From the NCBI GenBank assembly GCA_037447655.1, contig JBBHKE010002095.1, positions 1-45,203 on the forward strand: a DNA stretch of 45,203 bases, in the 5' to 3' direction. The first letter of the stretch is position 1. The number at the start of each line of letters is the position of its first letter. Of this stretch, positions 1 to 10,654 are shown one piece after another. The position numbers and the translations under genes were made by a program. The notes under the pieces are model-generated. The model was not told the origin of the DNA, searched no databases, and worked only from the letters and a program-made list of their open reading frames with translations. The stretch comes from Zygnema cylindricum (lineage: Eukaryota > Streptophyta > Zygnematophyceae > Zygnematales > Zygnemataceae).

Positions 1-344
1 TGTCAAAGTCACTAATTTGGGTTCTTAAAATTTTGATTTTTTTCCTCAAATAGGATACATGATTTTAATTTTTCCTTGACGTTAATTAAGGTACCGTACA
101 AAATAGCGTAAAGAACGAAAGTACAATGAGATCTAAATAGTGTGGTGTACGGTCGATGTCAGACCGTACATAAATGTACGTTTTCAAGTGAAAAAATTAT
201 AAAAAATGAATTAAATCAGACGCGCACGCATAGGAACGTGTGCTAAAAAAAACCGGATTATTCTGACACGTAAAGTAGTCTGACATGTACAGATATTTTA
301 ATTTCACGACGGCGTACGATTTCTAATATTTTGTACGGATACAT
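1..344. other. Unassigned AT-rich DNA
   Basis: No convincing coding or RNA gene is seen. Short GTACGG/CCGTAC words recur, as they do in the inverted-repeat elements elsewhere in the window, so this is probably transposon-derived. That is inference. Confidence 0.3.
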
Positions 345-521
345 ATATTAATGTATATAATCGTACGGCGTATATTCCATTTTTGTTGTTCCCAAATTAG
401 CATAATGCCGAAATTAAAATACACATTTAAAAAAAAAAACAAATTCTTAATTAGCATCAATTACGGTAAATTTTCTTCAACACTATTTAAACTTTGACAC
501 TAATAACGATTCGCGTTGTAG
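345..521. repeat. MITE fragment, 3' end (CTACACCGTG family)
   Basis: The right edge at 500-521 carries the terminal word CTAATAACGATTCGCGTTG followed by TAG. The inward sequence matches the reverse complement of 43534-43702 over roughly 165 bp, with a few substitutions and a length change in a poly-A/T run. It is one of a dozen ends of the same family in the window. The other end is not identified and may lie off the left edge. Confidence 0.6.
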
Positions 522-1476
522 TGTCACACGGGGCTACTCTAGCATGTCGAGCCACCTAACAATTGACTCTAATAGAGGAGGTTAGGTTCGCCAAAACAAT
601 GTCACCAAAAACACTGTGGTCACCATCGAGTGGAAGCACGCCCCTACCTTTGGTACAGTACCTCGTATATAGTTGTCACATGGCGGTCTTTTCTTGTCTT
701 CGCAAATCCTAAATTTGATTCCGCAAATAAGTTTCGATAACCCATAATCTCTTACTCCTTTTGTTTTTTTTTTTTTGTGTTTTGTTAATATAACTCGTTT
801 TGTTGGGCTCGACGTTATTTGTGTGCCACCTACATTGTGGAACACTAAAGATTCACACAAAGGTCTCCGTTCACCACAACTATTGTGGAATAGCCAAACC
901 TTGTTGTCTTGAAGGGCATGTGGAGTTGTGCCATCATTTTTTTTTGGTTTACATGTACTCAAGTGGTTTACCATCACGCTTTCCTAATAAAGTTTTGGAG
1001 TAGGTCTAGGCGGTTGTGTGTGTGAATATCCACGGTAGGATTTAGCGAAGTGGATGACGACGAAAATGGAAGATGGAACCTTTAGGAACTTGCCGATTGG
1101 GTTAGTGTTCTAAGAATGATTGGAACACAATAAGCTGAAAACAAAAAAAAGTATTGCCGAAGATAGCAAGGCTAATTTGAACCTAAAGGCTGAACGAAAG
1201 ACAATAAATTTCGCATTAGAAGAGAAGATTTTGAAACAACTTTGTTTTGACAATTTGGTGACAAGTTGGAAAAGATAAGGTGGGAAAACGAGATCAGAAA
1301 GCCATGGTCGAAGGTATGGGAACGTTTCGAAGTAGTCATTACATGTAAGCTAATTAACTACTACTAACTAACTAACAGCTAACTAAATAATAACTGATAG
1401 CTAATTCTAATAATTGATACCGTACCTAGCTAATTTAAACTAAACTTTACAGTTGTACAGTACGATTTAAGCTTTC
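522..1476. other. Intergenic, no gene recognised
   Basis: Open frames here are short, lack family resemblance and cross homopolymer runs. Around 1345-1410 there is a loose CTAA-rich repeat. Nothing else can be supported. Confidence 0.4.
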
Positions 1477-3113
1477 GGTACAAATTTTTAGTGTTGTGTA
1501 TCGGTAAGGATTTGCCGATAACCGATATGGGCCTTTTTTCGGGTAGCCGATAATCGATATATTGGTACGATATATCGTTATCGGTGTTATCGCCGATAAG
1601 TACTCGATATTTATCGGTTATTATCGGCGATAACACCGATATCAATAACTATCGGCGATAACACCGATATTGATAACTACCGGCGATATCTGTACGGACC
1701 GTACAGACAAATGTACGGCCAGTACACTCAACTGTACGTGTTATTCCTCGGACGCGCCGCGGACCCCCTTCCCCCCGATTTCGCAAAAAAATCGCGATAT
1801 TCCTTCATTATTTCTAATTTAAGGGGGTTTTACTTGGGTACCCCTTCCAGAATGTCTTTTTGACTGTTATTTTTTTTATAAATGGCAGTTAATGGCGGCA
1901 GTCTGACAGATTTGTCGTCTGCTTTGTTCTGTTCGTCCGGTTTTCGAAAAAGTTTGATTTTACAAATTTACGATGTAATTTATTTTTTTCGTTTCCGTAC
2001 TATAATTTTAGAACTATAAACTATTACTTTAAATTTGTCAACATTTATGTGCCACGCTATCCGTAGTAAGGGTGCGTCTCTGTGTGCTTAAGTAAGGGTT
2101 TTTTTCTGTCGTTTTCCTGTAAAACTTAGAGCCGTACCGCGTAAGTTTCAACCGTACAATAAAATAGAAAAAAAGAGAAGTACATTTTGCGTCATCATCG
2201 AATTTAAAATGTACTACATGTTGTCGTCTTGTGTTTTTCGACCCACTTCGACGACAAAAAACGTCATCTTCAACCTTATCTTTAAAATACAGGGCCGATG
2301 TGTTTTAAAATTAAGGATTTTCTATAAACAAATAGGAACACGTATTCGCACGTGTAATATTTTGTTCAAAAAAATCAAAGGATTTCAAGCGACGTGGAAG
2401 TGTACACGATTCGCTATGTTTTGTCCGTTTTTGTTTAATACGACAAAGAGAAGTACATAGTTTGTTTTGTTTTGTCCGTTTCCATCCGGTACGGGATTTT
2501 TTTTTGCAGGGGTCTCAAGGTTCCGATGCCATTTCACGTCGAGCCGACAATAGACGCAAAGTCAAAACGCATCTTCTTCAACCGTGAAACGGCACAGGCT
2601 GGAGGGCGGTAGGTCTACAATGTCACGAAAAGTCACGCGACGTCACAAGCAGTTACGAAAAATAACGTGCGCCATCACAGATTGTAGACGTTGACAGCCG
2701 TCACGGGCATTGTCGACGTATACAATCGTCACGCCCTAAGTGACAATTTCGTTTGGTACACATAGGGACACCCGAAATCCGGGTCCGCCGGATCTGCGCT
2801 AAAAAACAAAAAAAAATCTCTAAGTTTGAAGTACATAGAGACGCACCCTAAGTTTCAGTTAAACAGCGTACGGAACAAATTCTTACACCTGGCATACCAC
2901 GCTATATAAATCAATAATATATTACAGTATATTATAAAGTACTATTGTATGTATGCATACTATATTTTTTTAAGTTACCACCGATATGGAATTTGTTGGT
3001 CTCGGACCGATATATCGGTACCTCTAACCTTTCGATAACCGATAACTATCGATATCGGTATTATCGCGATAAACTTTCTACCGATACACAACACTACAAA
3101 ATTTTGTACCATC
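1477..3113. mobile_element. Inverted-repeat DNA element rich in CGATA/TATCG words
   Basis: The ends are inverted copies: GGTACAAATTTTTAGTGTTG then TGTATCGG on the left, and CCGATACACAACACTAC then AAAATTTTGTACC on the right. The arms continue inward with many CGATA/TATCG words. A 28-bp unit is repeated at 1622-1649 and 1650-1677. Inner sequences near 2066-2080 and 2836-2850 (GGGTGCGTCTCT and its complement) are also inverted. There is no transposase-like reading frame, so it is non-autonomous. A second element with the same tip sequence flanks the retroelement stack at 24177 and 43043. The exact boundary and target duplication are unresolved. It ends about 450 bp before the INTS4-like start codon. 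Confidence 0.65.
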
Positions 3114-3190
3114 ACGATAGCAGTGCATATTGGCATGCATATCTTGTCAAATTATCAGCTTGGCAGTGTGCTCAAGGCATTGGCAGTACA

Positions 3191-3392
3191 CTGCCCATCG
3201 TTTTTAGCGTAAAAGATTTAATCGTGTTAATACGAAACTATAATATATTATACTAATTTAGTGCAAGGAGACGTGGCAGACTTTAGTCCACTCCCTCAAA
3301 TAGTTTCCTTAGCACTATTTTATGATTTTTGGCCAAAAGAAGTCGCGACCGAATTAGTGTTACTAACTCTAAAATGTAAAAGCAGTGGACAG
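3191..3392. repeat. MITE copy A (CTGTCC/GGACAG ends), upstream of INTS4-like gene
   Basis: A 202-bp segment starting CTGCCCATCG and ending CAGTGGACAG. It matches the intron-2 copy at 5496-5693 along its length, including the shared core GGAGACGTGGCAGA and a shared run around ACTATTTTATRATTTT. It lies within 170 bp of the INTS4-like start, so it may be in the promoter or 5' UTR. Confidence 0.6.
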
Positions 3393-3419
3393 CTTACTGT
3401 ACTGAAAGATGAAGCGGCC

Positions 3420-3521
3420 ATGGCTGAAGGAAGGGCCTGGTTCTCCCCATTGTCCGAGCAGCCAGTTCTCTCCAATATCTCCACGTGGCACCGAAATTCT
3501 TCGTTTGGAAGAACACGGTGA
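3420..3521 (+). other. Possible upstream ORF (33 codons) before the INTS4-like start
   Basis: An ATG in a strong context (GCGGCCATGGCTG) opens 33 codons ending in TGA at 3519-3521. The frame is the same as that of the main CDS: apart from this TGA, it is open from 3261 to 4694. It could be a regulatory uORF, a non-transcribed ORF, or a sequence error hiding a longer N-terminus. No family resemblance supports it as protein. Confidence 0.25.
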
Positions 3522-3560
3522 CTTATCTGCTGCACTGGCTATATTTTGGACATAGGTGCA

Positions 3561-6500
3561 ATGGGGAAATCTTCTAAAGATGGCAGAAGATCTTTAGGTC
3601 TTGATGACAAAGAATCTTCAGGACTGAATGCTTTTGTTTCTAAGAAGGATTCAGAATCTAAAAAACCTTGTGAGGATGGCCTTCATGCTGCTCTTCGTGA
3701 GCAAATTTTTGGCAGCAGTAACCTTTTTGAAGAATCTCCTCCTCTTTCTGTTTCTGTACAATCTCTTCCTGAGAATCTCAGTAAGAGTCCTGCAGCAGTT
3801 TCGCCTCACAGTGAAGGAGGCAGAGAAATTTACCTCCTTTTGTCAGCTTGCTCACAAGGAGAGGAAGCTCAAAGAATGGAAGCTCTTCTCAGCATAGGAG
3901 ATTTATTGGAGCTTGAAAATACTACAATCAGTTTGAATCAAATGGAAGATCTACGAATATCTCTCGTTGACCGGTTTTGGAATGAGAGGGCGCCATCTCT
4001 GCAATCTTGTATTATACGGTTGTTGACGTTGCTTGCAGGATTGGTGATGTCACGAGAAGTAAATCCGGATACAGTAGTAAGGTTGGATGAAGAGGGAGAT
4101 AAGGGAGAGATTAGAATTGAAGGAGAACCAAAAGCGGTAAGGTCAGAGACAGGCTGTGCAGTGCTTATTTTGAACGAGCTTCTACGGATTCTTTCTATGG
4201 AGAGTCAGGAAATGGGAGAGACATTTTATATGGAAAAGCATTCAGCAGGGGATGATAAGCAGTTTGAGGTTCCTGAAATTTCTGAGCCATATGGTAATGC
4301 TGACGTCATTTGTCAAACATTATGGTCCGTACGGACAATTATGCAGCTCCGAATTCAAGTAGACCTGGTCACATTATTTCCTGTCATAAAGCTCTTAGAT
4401 TGTAATAATTTCTCTGTACGGCAGCTTTCTATTCAGCTGTTACAAGAAGCTGTCTCTCAGCCAGATGGCAGTCCAAAGAAAGGGCTCATTTACTCTCCCC
4501 AGGCAGAGTATTTGGCTGGAAAGTTACAGGCTTTCGTCAAAGATTCAAGTCCAACGGTGAAAATTGCAGCATTGGAAGCTGTTAGGAATTTGTGTTTAAG
4601 TGGAGCTGTTTTTTCTCAAAACTACTACGAGCTGGCAGTGGCTCTCTTGGGGGATTCGTTTGCGGGAGTTCGTTTGGCAGCACTCAAATTGGTGTGAAAC
4701 AATATCTTATCTCACCAAAAAAAAGGAAATGAATCTGTATGAGGGTGGGTCCCAAATAATGCAGTTGATTGGACCAGAAATAATGTATGCAGAAGTAATC
4801 TGTGCAAAATTATTGTATGGATGATATGAAAGAGCTCCTTTTTTTTTCATGATGGATCAAGCTCAAAATCGGACGTCACGTAGTTGATCTTATGCCGAAC
4901 TTTGTAAAGGCATAATTCAATCCTTTTTTTTTTTTGACATTTGTAAATTCTGATCAATGGGCTGTTCCTAGATACAGCCGTACGATAAACAGTGCGGTGA
5001 TTCTGATTTTTAGACCACCATTTATTTTCACAATGTTGGAATGAATATGATGTGAGATTTACTGGTTTGTATACTTGATTATGTGGTTTGCCTTAGGTGG
5101 CAGCATGGGGAAGATTTGTAGCAAATGAAAACGATGGACCTTCATCGGATGTTGACGAGGCATTCTTACATGTAAGCAAAATTATATAAGTACCAAATAC
5201 TTGCAGCTTTTTGCTGTCAAAAAAGGGATGGCTGTGTCAGTGAGGTAATAAACGATGTGTTTCCTTTGCCTCACCGGATGCATCAGTTAGTCCAATGTTT
5301 AGTAGACACATTGTATTGGGAACCCATTTTTGTGGGATTGTTAGAGTTAACCGTATTTCTTTTGTCCATTGAGGATCCATTTAAATCTTAAAGAAATCTC
5401 TTCATGCATTTGTACAGCGGAACATTCAGCTATTAACATATACTTGAAATTGCTTTTGTCCTTCATCTCTTGTATTAAAAAACCGTACAGGTAAACTGTC
5501 CAACGCTATTTACCGTAAAGGAATTATTATAGTAAATGCAGAAGTAGAACACATTATACTTATTTAGTGTAGGGAGACGTGGCAGAGTGTAGTGCACTTT
5601 GTAAACAGTGTTATTAACACTATTTTATAATTTTCGACCAAAATAGAAGCCGCGATCAAATTAGTGTTATTAACACTAACAGCGATGGACAGCATAGCCT
5701 CATTCTTTGCCATGGTGAGTTTTTGTGTCAGGTCTGTTCCATGGCTACCGACATGGAAATGAGTGTCAGAAAGGCGAGTTTCATGGAACTTGGAGCCATG
5801 GCTGGGGCACAAGTATCGGACTCCATTCTCTTGCAAGCGCTCTCCAAGCGGATTGCCAAAACTACAGGCCCTTCCTCTTCCTCACCTTCTTTGCCCAGGG
5901 ATACAACAGAACTTTTGGCAACGGAGGATGGGGAGGGCAAGAGAGTGCTCTTGGAGAGCTTTGCAGCTGGAGCTTTTATACACGGTTTGGAAGATGAATT
6001 TTGGGAGGTGTGACACTCACTTCCATCCTCCTCACTTGCCACCTGGCACATTTGACACGTGATACATCGACACGTCGCACATTTGACACCTGGCATACTT
6101 GTCAACTGGCATATTTGACACCTGGCCTATTTGACACGTGGCATATTTGACGCGTGGAACATTTGACACCCGGCATTTTTGACACCTGGAAGTTTCTGGT
6201 TGGCAGGTTCGAACAGAAACGTTAGCGGCTCTGACAGCCCTTTGTCGGTGGAGCAAAGTCTTGGCAGATCCTGCGACAATTCTTATTGTTGATTGCATAA
6301 ATGATGACAATGGAGGAGTGAGAATGCGAGCGATGGAGGCACTTGCTGGAGTGGCTGAGAAGCATCATCTTGTTTTGAAAGACGACCAATTGCAAACAGT
6401 AAGTCACACCGTATATGGCTATTATAGAAAATAACACCGATCTGTTGTCGGTGTCTTTTGGCCCCTGAACAGAAAATACGGTCAATAATGCTAATTGATT

Positions 6501-8547
6501 CTCTTTCTTAACGATAATTTGGTAAGCAGTCGAAAATCGTCCGTGTCGGTCAATCCTACTTTAGAATTAATACCATAAAAAGTAAACCTCACTCTATATA
6601 TATTTCTTATCACTAAGAGCGATTTACGGTGTAGTAAGAGAGAAGTTTTCTGTTGAATTCTCTCCTATCATAGTGTTCTATTACGATCCTCTACTGCAGG
6701 CACTTCAGCATCTTTTGGATATTATTGACCCCCTATCTGATAGAAACATTTACATTATACTATGTAGGTGAGAGCTGTTGTGGACGATTCGTCTCGGGAA
6801 ATGCGAAGACTTTGTCGAAGTTTGTTGGGAAGTTTGCGAATCGTAAAGCGGTCGGCCCTTCATAGCACAGTGCAAGCATTGCTAGGAAGCTTAAAGGGCA
6901 GGCCGAAGGTATGAATTGCCCTCCGCTTCCTCTCCCTCTGTCTCTCCCTCCCTCCCTTCCACTCTCGCTCCCTTCCTCTCTCCCTCTCTCTCACTTTCTC
7001 TCTCTTTTTCGCCCTCTCTCTCGGTTTGCTACCCAATGTACTAAAAGTAATATGAACGAATCCTGAATTGGCCTTCTTCTTGTCTGGCATCCGTTTCTCC
7101 CTCTCTCTCCCTTATTCTTTCTCATCTCTCCCTTTCACTTTTCTCTTTCTCTCCCTCTCCCTCTCCCTGGCTCTTTTACCCTTCACATCCCCTCCCTGCG
7201 CCTTGCTTCTTTTCTCCCGTTCTTTTCCTTTCTTTCTGTTTCTCCCCCTCTCCCTCTATCCCTCTCTCCTATCTCCCTCTCTTCCTCTCCCTGTCTCCCT
7301 CTCTCTCGCTCCTTGTCCCCTCCCTCTCCCTCTCTTTCTCTCCTTCTCCCCTTCTCTCCCTTTCTCTCTCCTCCCTCTCACCCTATCTCCTCGACCTTCC
7401 TCTCTCCCTCTCTCCACTCTCCCTCTCTCCCTCTCTCTCTCTCTCTCCCTCTCTCCCTCTCTCCCTCTCCCTCTCTCCCCTCTCCCCCTCTCTCCCTCTC
7501 TCCCTCTCTTCCCCTCTCCTTCTCTCCGATATTCCTTGATGTCATCTTACAGCCTCTTTTATTTTGGTGTTTGTGGAGGGTTCAGGATGAGGAAATGGAG
7601 ACTTTGGAAGCTCTGGCTCTTATTGGGAGAGTTCACAGCAATCTTGTGGAATGTGTTGGGCAAGATTTTATTCACCAGGTGACCTTACAATTTGCCTTCG
7701 ATTATTTAACAATCATGATCGTGAACTTTTTTTTTCTAAAGAAAGGCTTGTTGATTTTAGATGTTTGCGAATGTTTGCGAATGTTTTGTATATATCCGTC
7801 ACCGTTGTTGCCTTGTCTATTTTCTCGGTTTAGTGCGTATTTTTTGTCCTTTTCAAATCATGAGTTGCTTGTATCGGAAACCTGATCTGAAAACATCACA
7901 CGTGAAATAGTGTAGTCTCACATTGTGAATCTTTTACATTTTTTACATTTTTTACATTAAATAAACTGACTGACAAGAATTCCTATTAGTTCTAGGGAGA
8001 GTAGCTTATCTGTTTTGTTAGCTTCCAAGGGCTACATGAATTTTCAGACAAAAAAAAACTGAAAACAAGAATGTATATATTTTCTATCTTGTGGATATGT
8101 TGATTATATTCAAAAGAAGGGTTCTTCGGGTGATGTTCAAGTTTGTAAAGGTGGAGAGACTCATTTCTTGAATCCTATGTCATATTGTTTTCTTTCTTCT
8201 TTTGTGTACAGGCCATGGTTTTGTTTAAGGGCGAGGGAGTATCTGACCCAAACTACAGAGGTCTTCTTGTTCTTTTAGCTTCTGCCTGTCATTCTGGTGG
8301 GATTTTAAACAGTATTCTTCCCCAATCCGTATGGGATCATCTATACCTTTTAAAGCACAAGTTGCCGTCTTCAACTTGTGTGTTTGTTGAAAATAAGTTT
8401 TTTTGGAATCAAGCTTGTAAGCGACCGAGAATTTGGAGGCAAATGGCAACTGCAGGAGGAGGAGGAGGAGGAGGAGGAGGAGATTTTGCAACTGGGTCGA
8501 CGCAATATTGTCTGGATAATTCTGTCAATTTGAAAAGGAGTGATTAA
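3561..8547 (+). CDS. INTS4: Integrator complex subunit 4-like (SIEL) ARM/HEAT-repeat protein, seven exons
   Basis: Exons: 3561-4691, 5097-5171, 5732-6007, 6207-6398, 6768-6908, 7586-7678, 8212-8547; all introns are GT-AG and phase 0, giving 747 residues. INTS4 scaffolds the nuclear Integrator complex; the plant homologue SIEL is an ARM-repeat protein that binds SHORT-ROOT. Residues 1-100 are Ser-rich and variable, then HEAT-like helices follow. Spliced junctions restore INTS4 family motifs: DEAFLH+VCSMATDMEMSVR (exons 2-3), GAFIHGLEDEFWE+VRTETLAAL (3-4), LKDDQLQT+VRAVVDDSSREMR (4-5), and ILPQSVWDHLYLLKHKLP in exon 7. Known homologues are about 940-960 residues and have a C-terminal beta-rich domain I cannot find here. 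The last ~20 residues follow nine glycines and lie in a tandem repeat, so the true exon 7 end is doubtful. ATG 3561 was chosen because a TGA lies in frame at 3519; the ORF's nominal TTG start at 3546 is less likely. Confidence 0.8.
4692..5096 (+). other. INTS4-like intron 1
   Basis: The donor is GTGTGAAAC after codon TTG and the acceptor is TTGCCTTAG before GTGGCAGCATGG. Removing it joins LAALKL to VAAWGRF, the pattern expected for the family. No repeat recognised inside. Confidence 0.75.
5496..5693. repeat. MITE copy B (CTGTCC/GGACAG ends) in INTS4-like intron 2
   Basis: A 198-bp element beginning CTGTCCAACGCTATT and ending AACAGCGATGGACAG, so the tips are inverted repeats. It is homologous to 3191-3392. 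It ends only about 37 bp before the exon 3 splice acceptor (AG at 5730-5731), close enough to affect branch-point use. A target duplication is not clear. Confidence 0.65.
6034..6191. repeat. Minisatellite in INTS4-like intron 3
   Basis: About nine to ten degenerate copies of a 16-bp unit resembling CATATTTGACACCTGG or CACGTGGCATATTTGA. It fills most of the 199-bp intron between the donor at 6008 and the acceptor at 6206. Confidence 0.8.
6613..6634. repeat. MITE terminal motif (CTACACCGTG family) in intron 4
   Basis: CTAAGAGCGATTTACGGTG followed by TAG is the 3' terminal word of the dispersed MITE family. The partner end is not identified within this 369-bp intron (6399-6767). Confidence 0.45.
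6909..7585 (+). repeat. INTS4-like intron 5, polypyrimidine tract on the sense strand
   Basis: From about 6924 to 7530 the sense strand is almost entirely C and T, built from CTCTCC/CCCTCT words, with one mixed patch near 7027-7085. The donor is GTATGAATT at 6909 and the acceptor TTCAG at 7581-7585. Open frames here read as Leu/Ser/Pro strings and are not genes. Confidence 0.85.
7679..8211 (+). other. INTS4-like intron 6
   Basis: Donor GTGACC after codon CAG, acceptor TTTTGTGTACAG. Removing it joins GQDFIHQ to AMVLFKGEG, continuing the INTS4-like alignment. A short TTTTACA repeat occurs at 7931-7960; otherwise nothing stands out. Confidence 0.7.
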
Positions 8548-8700
8548 TTTGGTCGATTTCAAAAGGAGTAAATTATTTGGTCAATTTGGTGAGTGAATAA
8601 TTTGATCAACTTGGAAAGTGGATACGTGGGTCAATTTGAAAGAGGATTATTTGGTCATTTTGAAAGGGGAGTGGATGATTTGGTCACTTTGAGTAACGGA
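8515..8700. repeat. Degenerate ~28-bp tandem repeat overlapping the exon 7 stop
   Basis: About six diverged copies of a unit like TTGGTCAATTTGAAAAGGAG plus TGGATGAT. The first copy supplies the last residues (SVNLKRSD) and the TGA stop of the INTS4-like reading frame. Related copies recur at 9535-9605. Confidence 0.7.
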
Positions 8701-8823
8701 TAATTCGGCGGTGAGGAATTTGGCGACGATCCTAAATCATAAGAACAGGGAATCAACACTCAGAAACAACACGAGGTAGTGCTGTCTCCCTAAAAGTTTT
8801 GTAGTTTAGGTTGTTTTGTTTTA

Positions 8824-9432
8824 CTTTTTGAAGTTCATGTGAGACTCATCCACGATGGAAAATTTGTTTCAATGGTGGAAAACTATTGCAACATTGAAAA
8901 CTATTCCCCTTTTCATGACCCACATCCAATCCTTAATTACCCTAAAAATGACTTTTTCCCCCTTTTTGCCCACATTTCCTTCATCTTGTGGTTGCTCATT
9001 CATATTTTTATATATTCAATTACATCCCAAACTAATGCTTGTTTGTTTGTTTTCGAATTACATAAAAGCTCCAATCAATAGTTTCTATTCCTATTACATG
9101 TCTTCTTCTTTTAAAGCTCGAATAGCGGGGTTTTTTTTTTTAAAGATGCTAATCGTGCTCTAAATGACAGGTCGATATGTGAGGCAATGGTAATTATCGA
9201 ATGGAATCTTATCATAATTCAAAAACAAACAAAAAAGCAATGTAAATGAAGCTTTTAAATTTTTGCATTAGACGACCAAAAAAAGGGCGCAAACTTACAA
9301 AATAGGGAGGGAAATGTGAGTTTTAGGCATTTGGAGGACAGGATGTGTCATGAAAGGGCAAAATAATGTAGTAGTTTTCCACCACTGAAACAAAATTGCC
9401 ATCATAGAGGCATCTCATGTGACCTTCAAAAG
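8824..9432. mobile_element. 0.6-kb MITE with ~95-bp terminal inverted repeats
   Basis: The left arm (about 8824-8925) and right arm (about 9340-9432) are inverted copies. Shared words include CTTTTTGAAG, TTTGTTTCAATGGTGGAAAA, and TTTTCATGACCCACATCC matched by GGATGTGTCATGAAAG. It has no coding capacity. It sits between two stretches of the same ~28-bp repeat (8515-8700 and 9535-9605), suggesting insertion into that array. Confidence 0.7.
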
Positions 9433-9534
9433 TCCATCCCGCCTTTTATAGAGTCTAGATAGAAAAAGAAAGAGTTTAGATTGACAGAGGAGAGTGTGGA
9501 GAAGGGGAGAAGAGGATATTTTTTTTGGAGTGGA

Positions 9535-9605
9535 TAATGCGATCAAATTTAGAATGGAGTGTATAAACCAGTCAATTTGAGAAGGAGCGGATGATTTGGT
9601 AACCA
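9535..9605. repeat. Second patch of the ~28-bp repeat
   Basis: Words such as GATCAAATTTAGAATGGAGT and GTCAATTTGAGAAGGAGCGG match the 8515-8700 array. Confidence 0.55.
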
Positions 9606-10402
9606 TGGTGGAAGTTGCAAAAAAGTATATTTTCGGTAATAGTTAGCGTTGAGTGCGTTTAGGAGGAGAAGATTTCTCAACATCTGGATAGGTTTTCGTG
9701 GGATGTTAGGTTTTGTGTTAAAGTGGTGCTTAAAAAAAGCTAAAAGGTGAGGTATTAGGAGTTTAGACGAAGTCACATGAGAAGATGAAAAGGTATAAGT
9801 CATGCTCTTTTTGGAGGAAGGATTGAAGGAGGAGCTCAAGAGGACATGGTAACTTGTTCGTCGTTTTTTACGAGGAGGAGGAAACTCTTGTTGTGAAGAG
9901 AGGATTCGGTACGTATTCACAACTCTCAGGTGATCTTTGAAACTTCAAATATTTTTCTGTTTTTTGTTCTATATTTGGAATGCCTCTCGGATGCAAAGGT
10001 CTTTTTAATGTAGAGAGATAAATTGTCGGTATTATACTCCTGTTGGGATTTCCTTTGGTTTGATTTACACTTGTTTGTCCTATTCTTAGCTTCACTTAAG
10101 CGTTAGAATAAAGCTACATCGTTGATCCCTATTATGGACGCAAAAGTTATCTTCAAGACATTTGTTTTTTATTTTACACGAATATTGAATTGTTGATTGG
10201 ACTAAACCAATCAAAAATGACAAAAATTCTTTCAATAGAGGTCTTGCAGGAGATCCATCAATGTCTTATGAATGTTGTCTTACAATTGTCTTTTGATAGT
10301 TGTCTTATGATTTTGTCTTATTCCATTCTGTAGATGATGACTGTCTAGTAGAATTAATAATTATATATACAGTCCAAAGGACATGATCGATTGTAAACCG
10401 CA
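9606..10402. other. No gene recognised
   Basis: I looked here on the + strand for the missing INTS4 C-terminal exons and found no reading frame with family motifs. A minus-strand frame (9549-9920) is open for 123 codons but is Ser/Leu/Pro-rich with no resemblance to anything, and is probably chance. Confidence 0.35.
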
Positions 10403-10500
10403 AAAAAGAATTAGTGTTAAGAGAAAAGAATCAGTGTTAAGAAAAAAACAATTAGTGTTAAGAAGAAATAATTTGTGTCAAGAAAAAACAATTAGTAATA
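10403..10500. repeat. Tandem repeat, unit about 20 bp
   Basis: Five degenerate copies of a unit like AATTAGTGTTAAGAAAAAAC. Confidence 0.6.
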
Positions 10501-10588
10501 AAGCCTCTATTTTGTAATCGGAGGGCAAAAAGAACGGGGACGGAATTAATGCTATTAACTGTAATACAGTCCTCATAATACCTTAACG

Positions 10589-10610
10589 CTAATAGCGATT
10601 TATGGTGTAG
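10589..10610. repeat. MITE terminal motif (CTACACCGTG family)
   Basis: CTAATAGCGATTTATGGTG followed by TAG; a 3' end of the dispersed family. The partner end was not located. Confidence 0.45.
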
Positions 10611-10654
10611 TTTTATAACGTTTTTTTTGTCTTTTTTGCCTCGGATTGCTACAG

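Noticed and set aside
1622-1690. CRISPR-like array of direct repeats
   Set aside because: Two copies without unique spacers in a plant genome; a plain tandem duplication.
3546-3560. TTG at 3546 as the INTS4-like start
   Set aside because: A nuclear gene would normally start at ATG, and ATG 3561 is in the same frame five codons later.
7068-7885. Long + strand ORFs rich in Leu, Ser and Pro (204 and 190 codons)
   Set aside because: They are the translation of the intron-5 C/T tract; no family resemblance and period-like composition in all frames.
9549-9920. 123-codon minus-strand ORF
   Set aside because: Composition is Ser/Leu/Pro with no domain; part of it overlaps the ~28-bp repeat. Likely chance.
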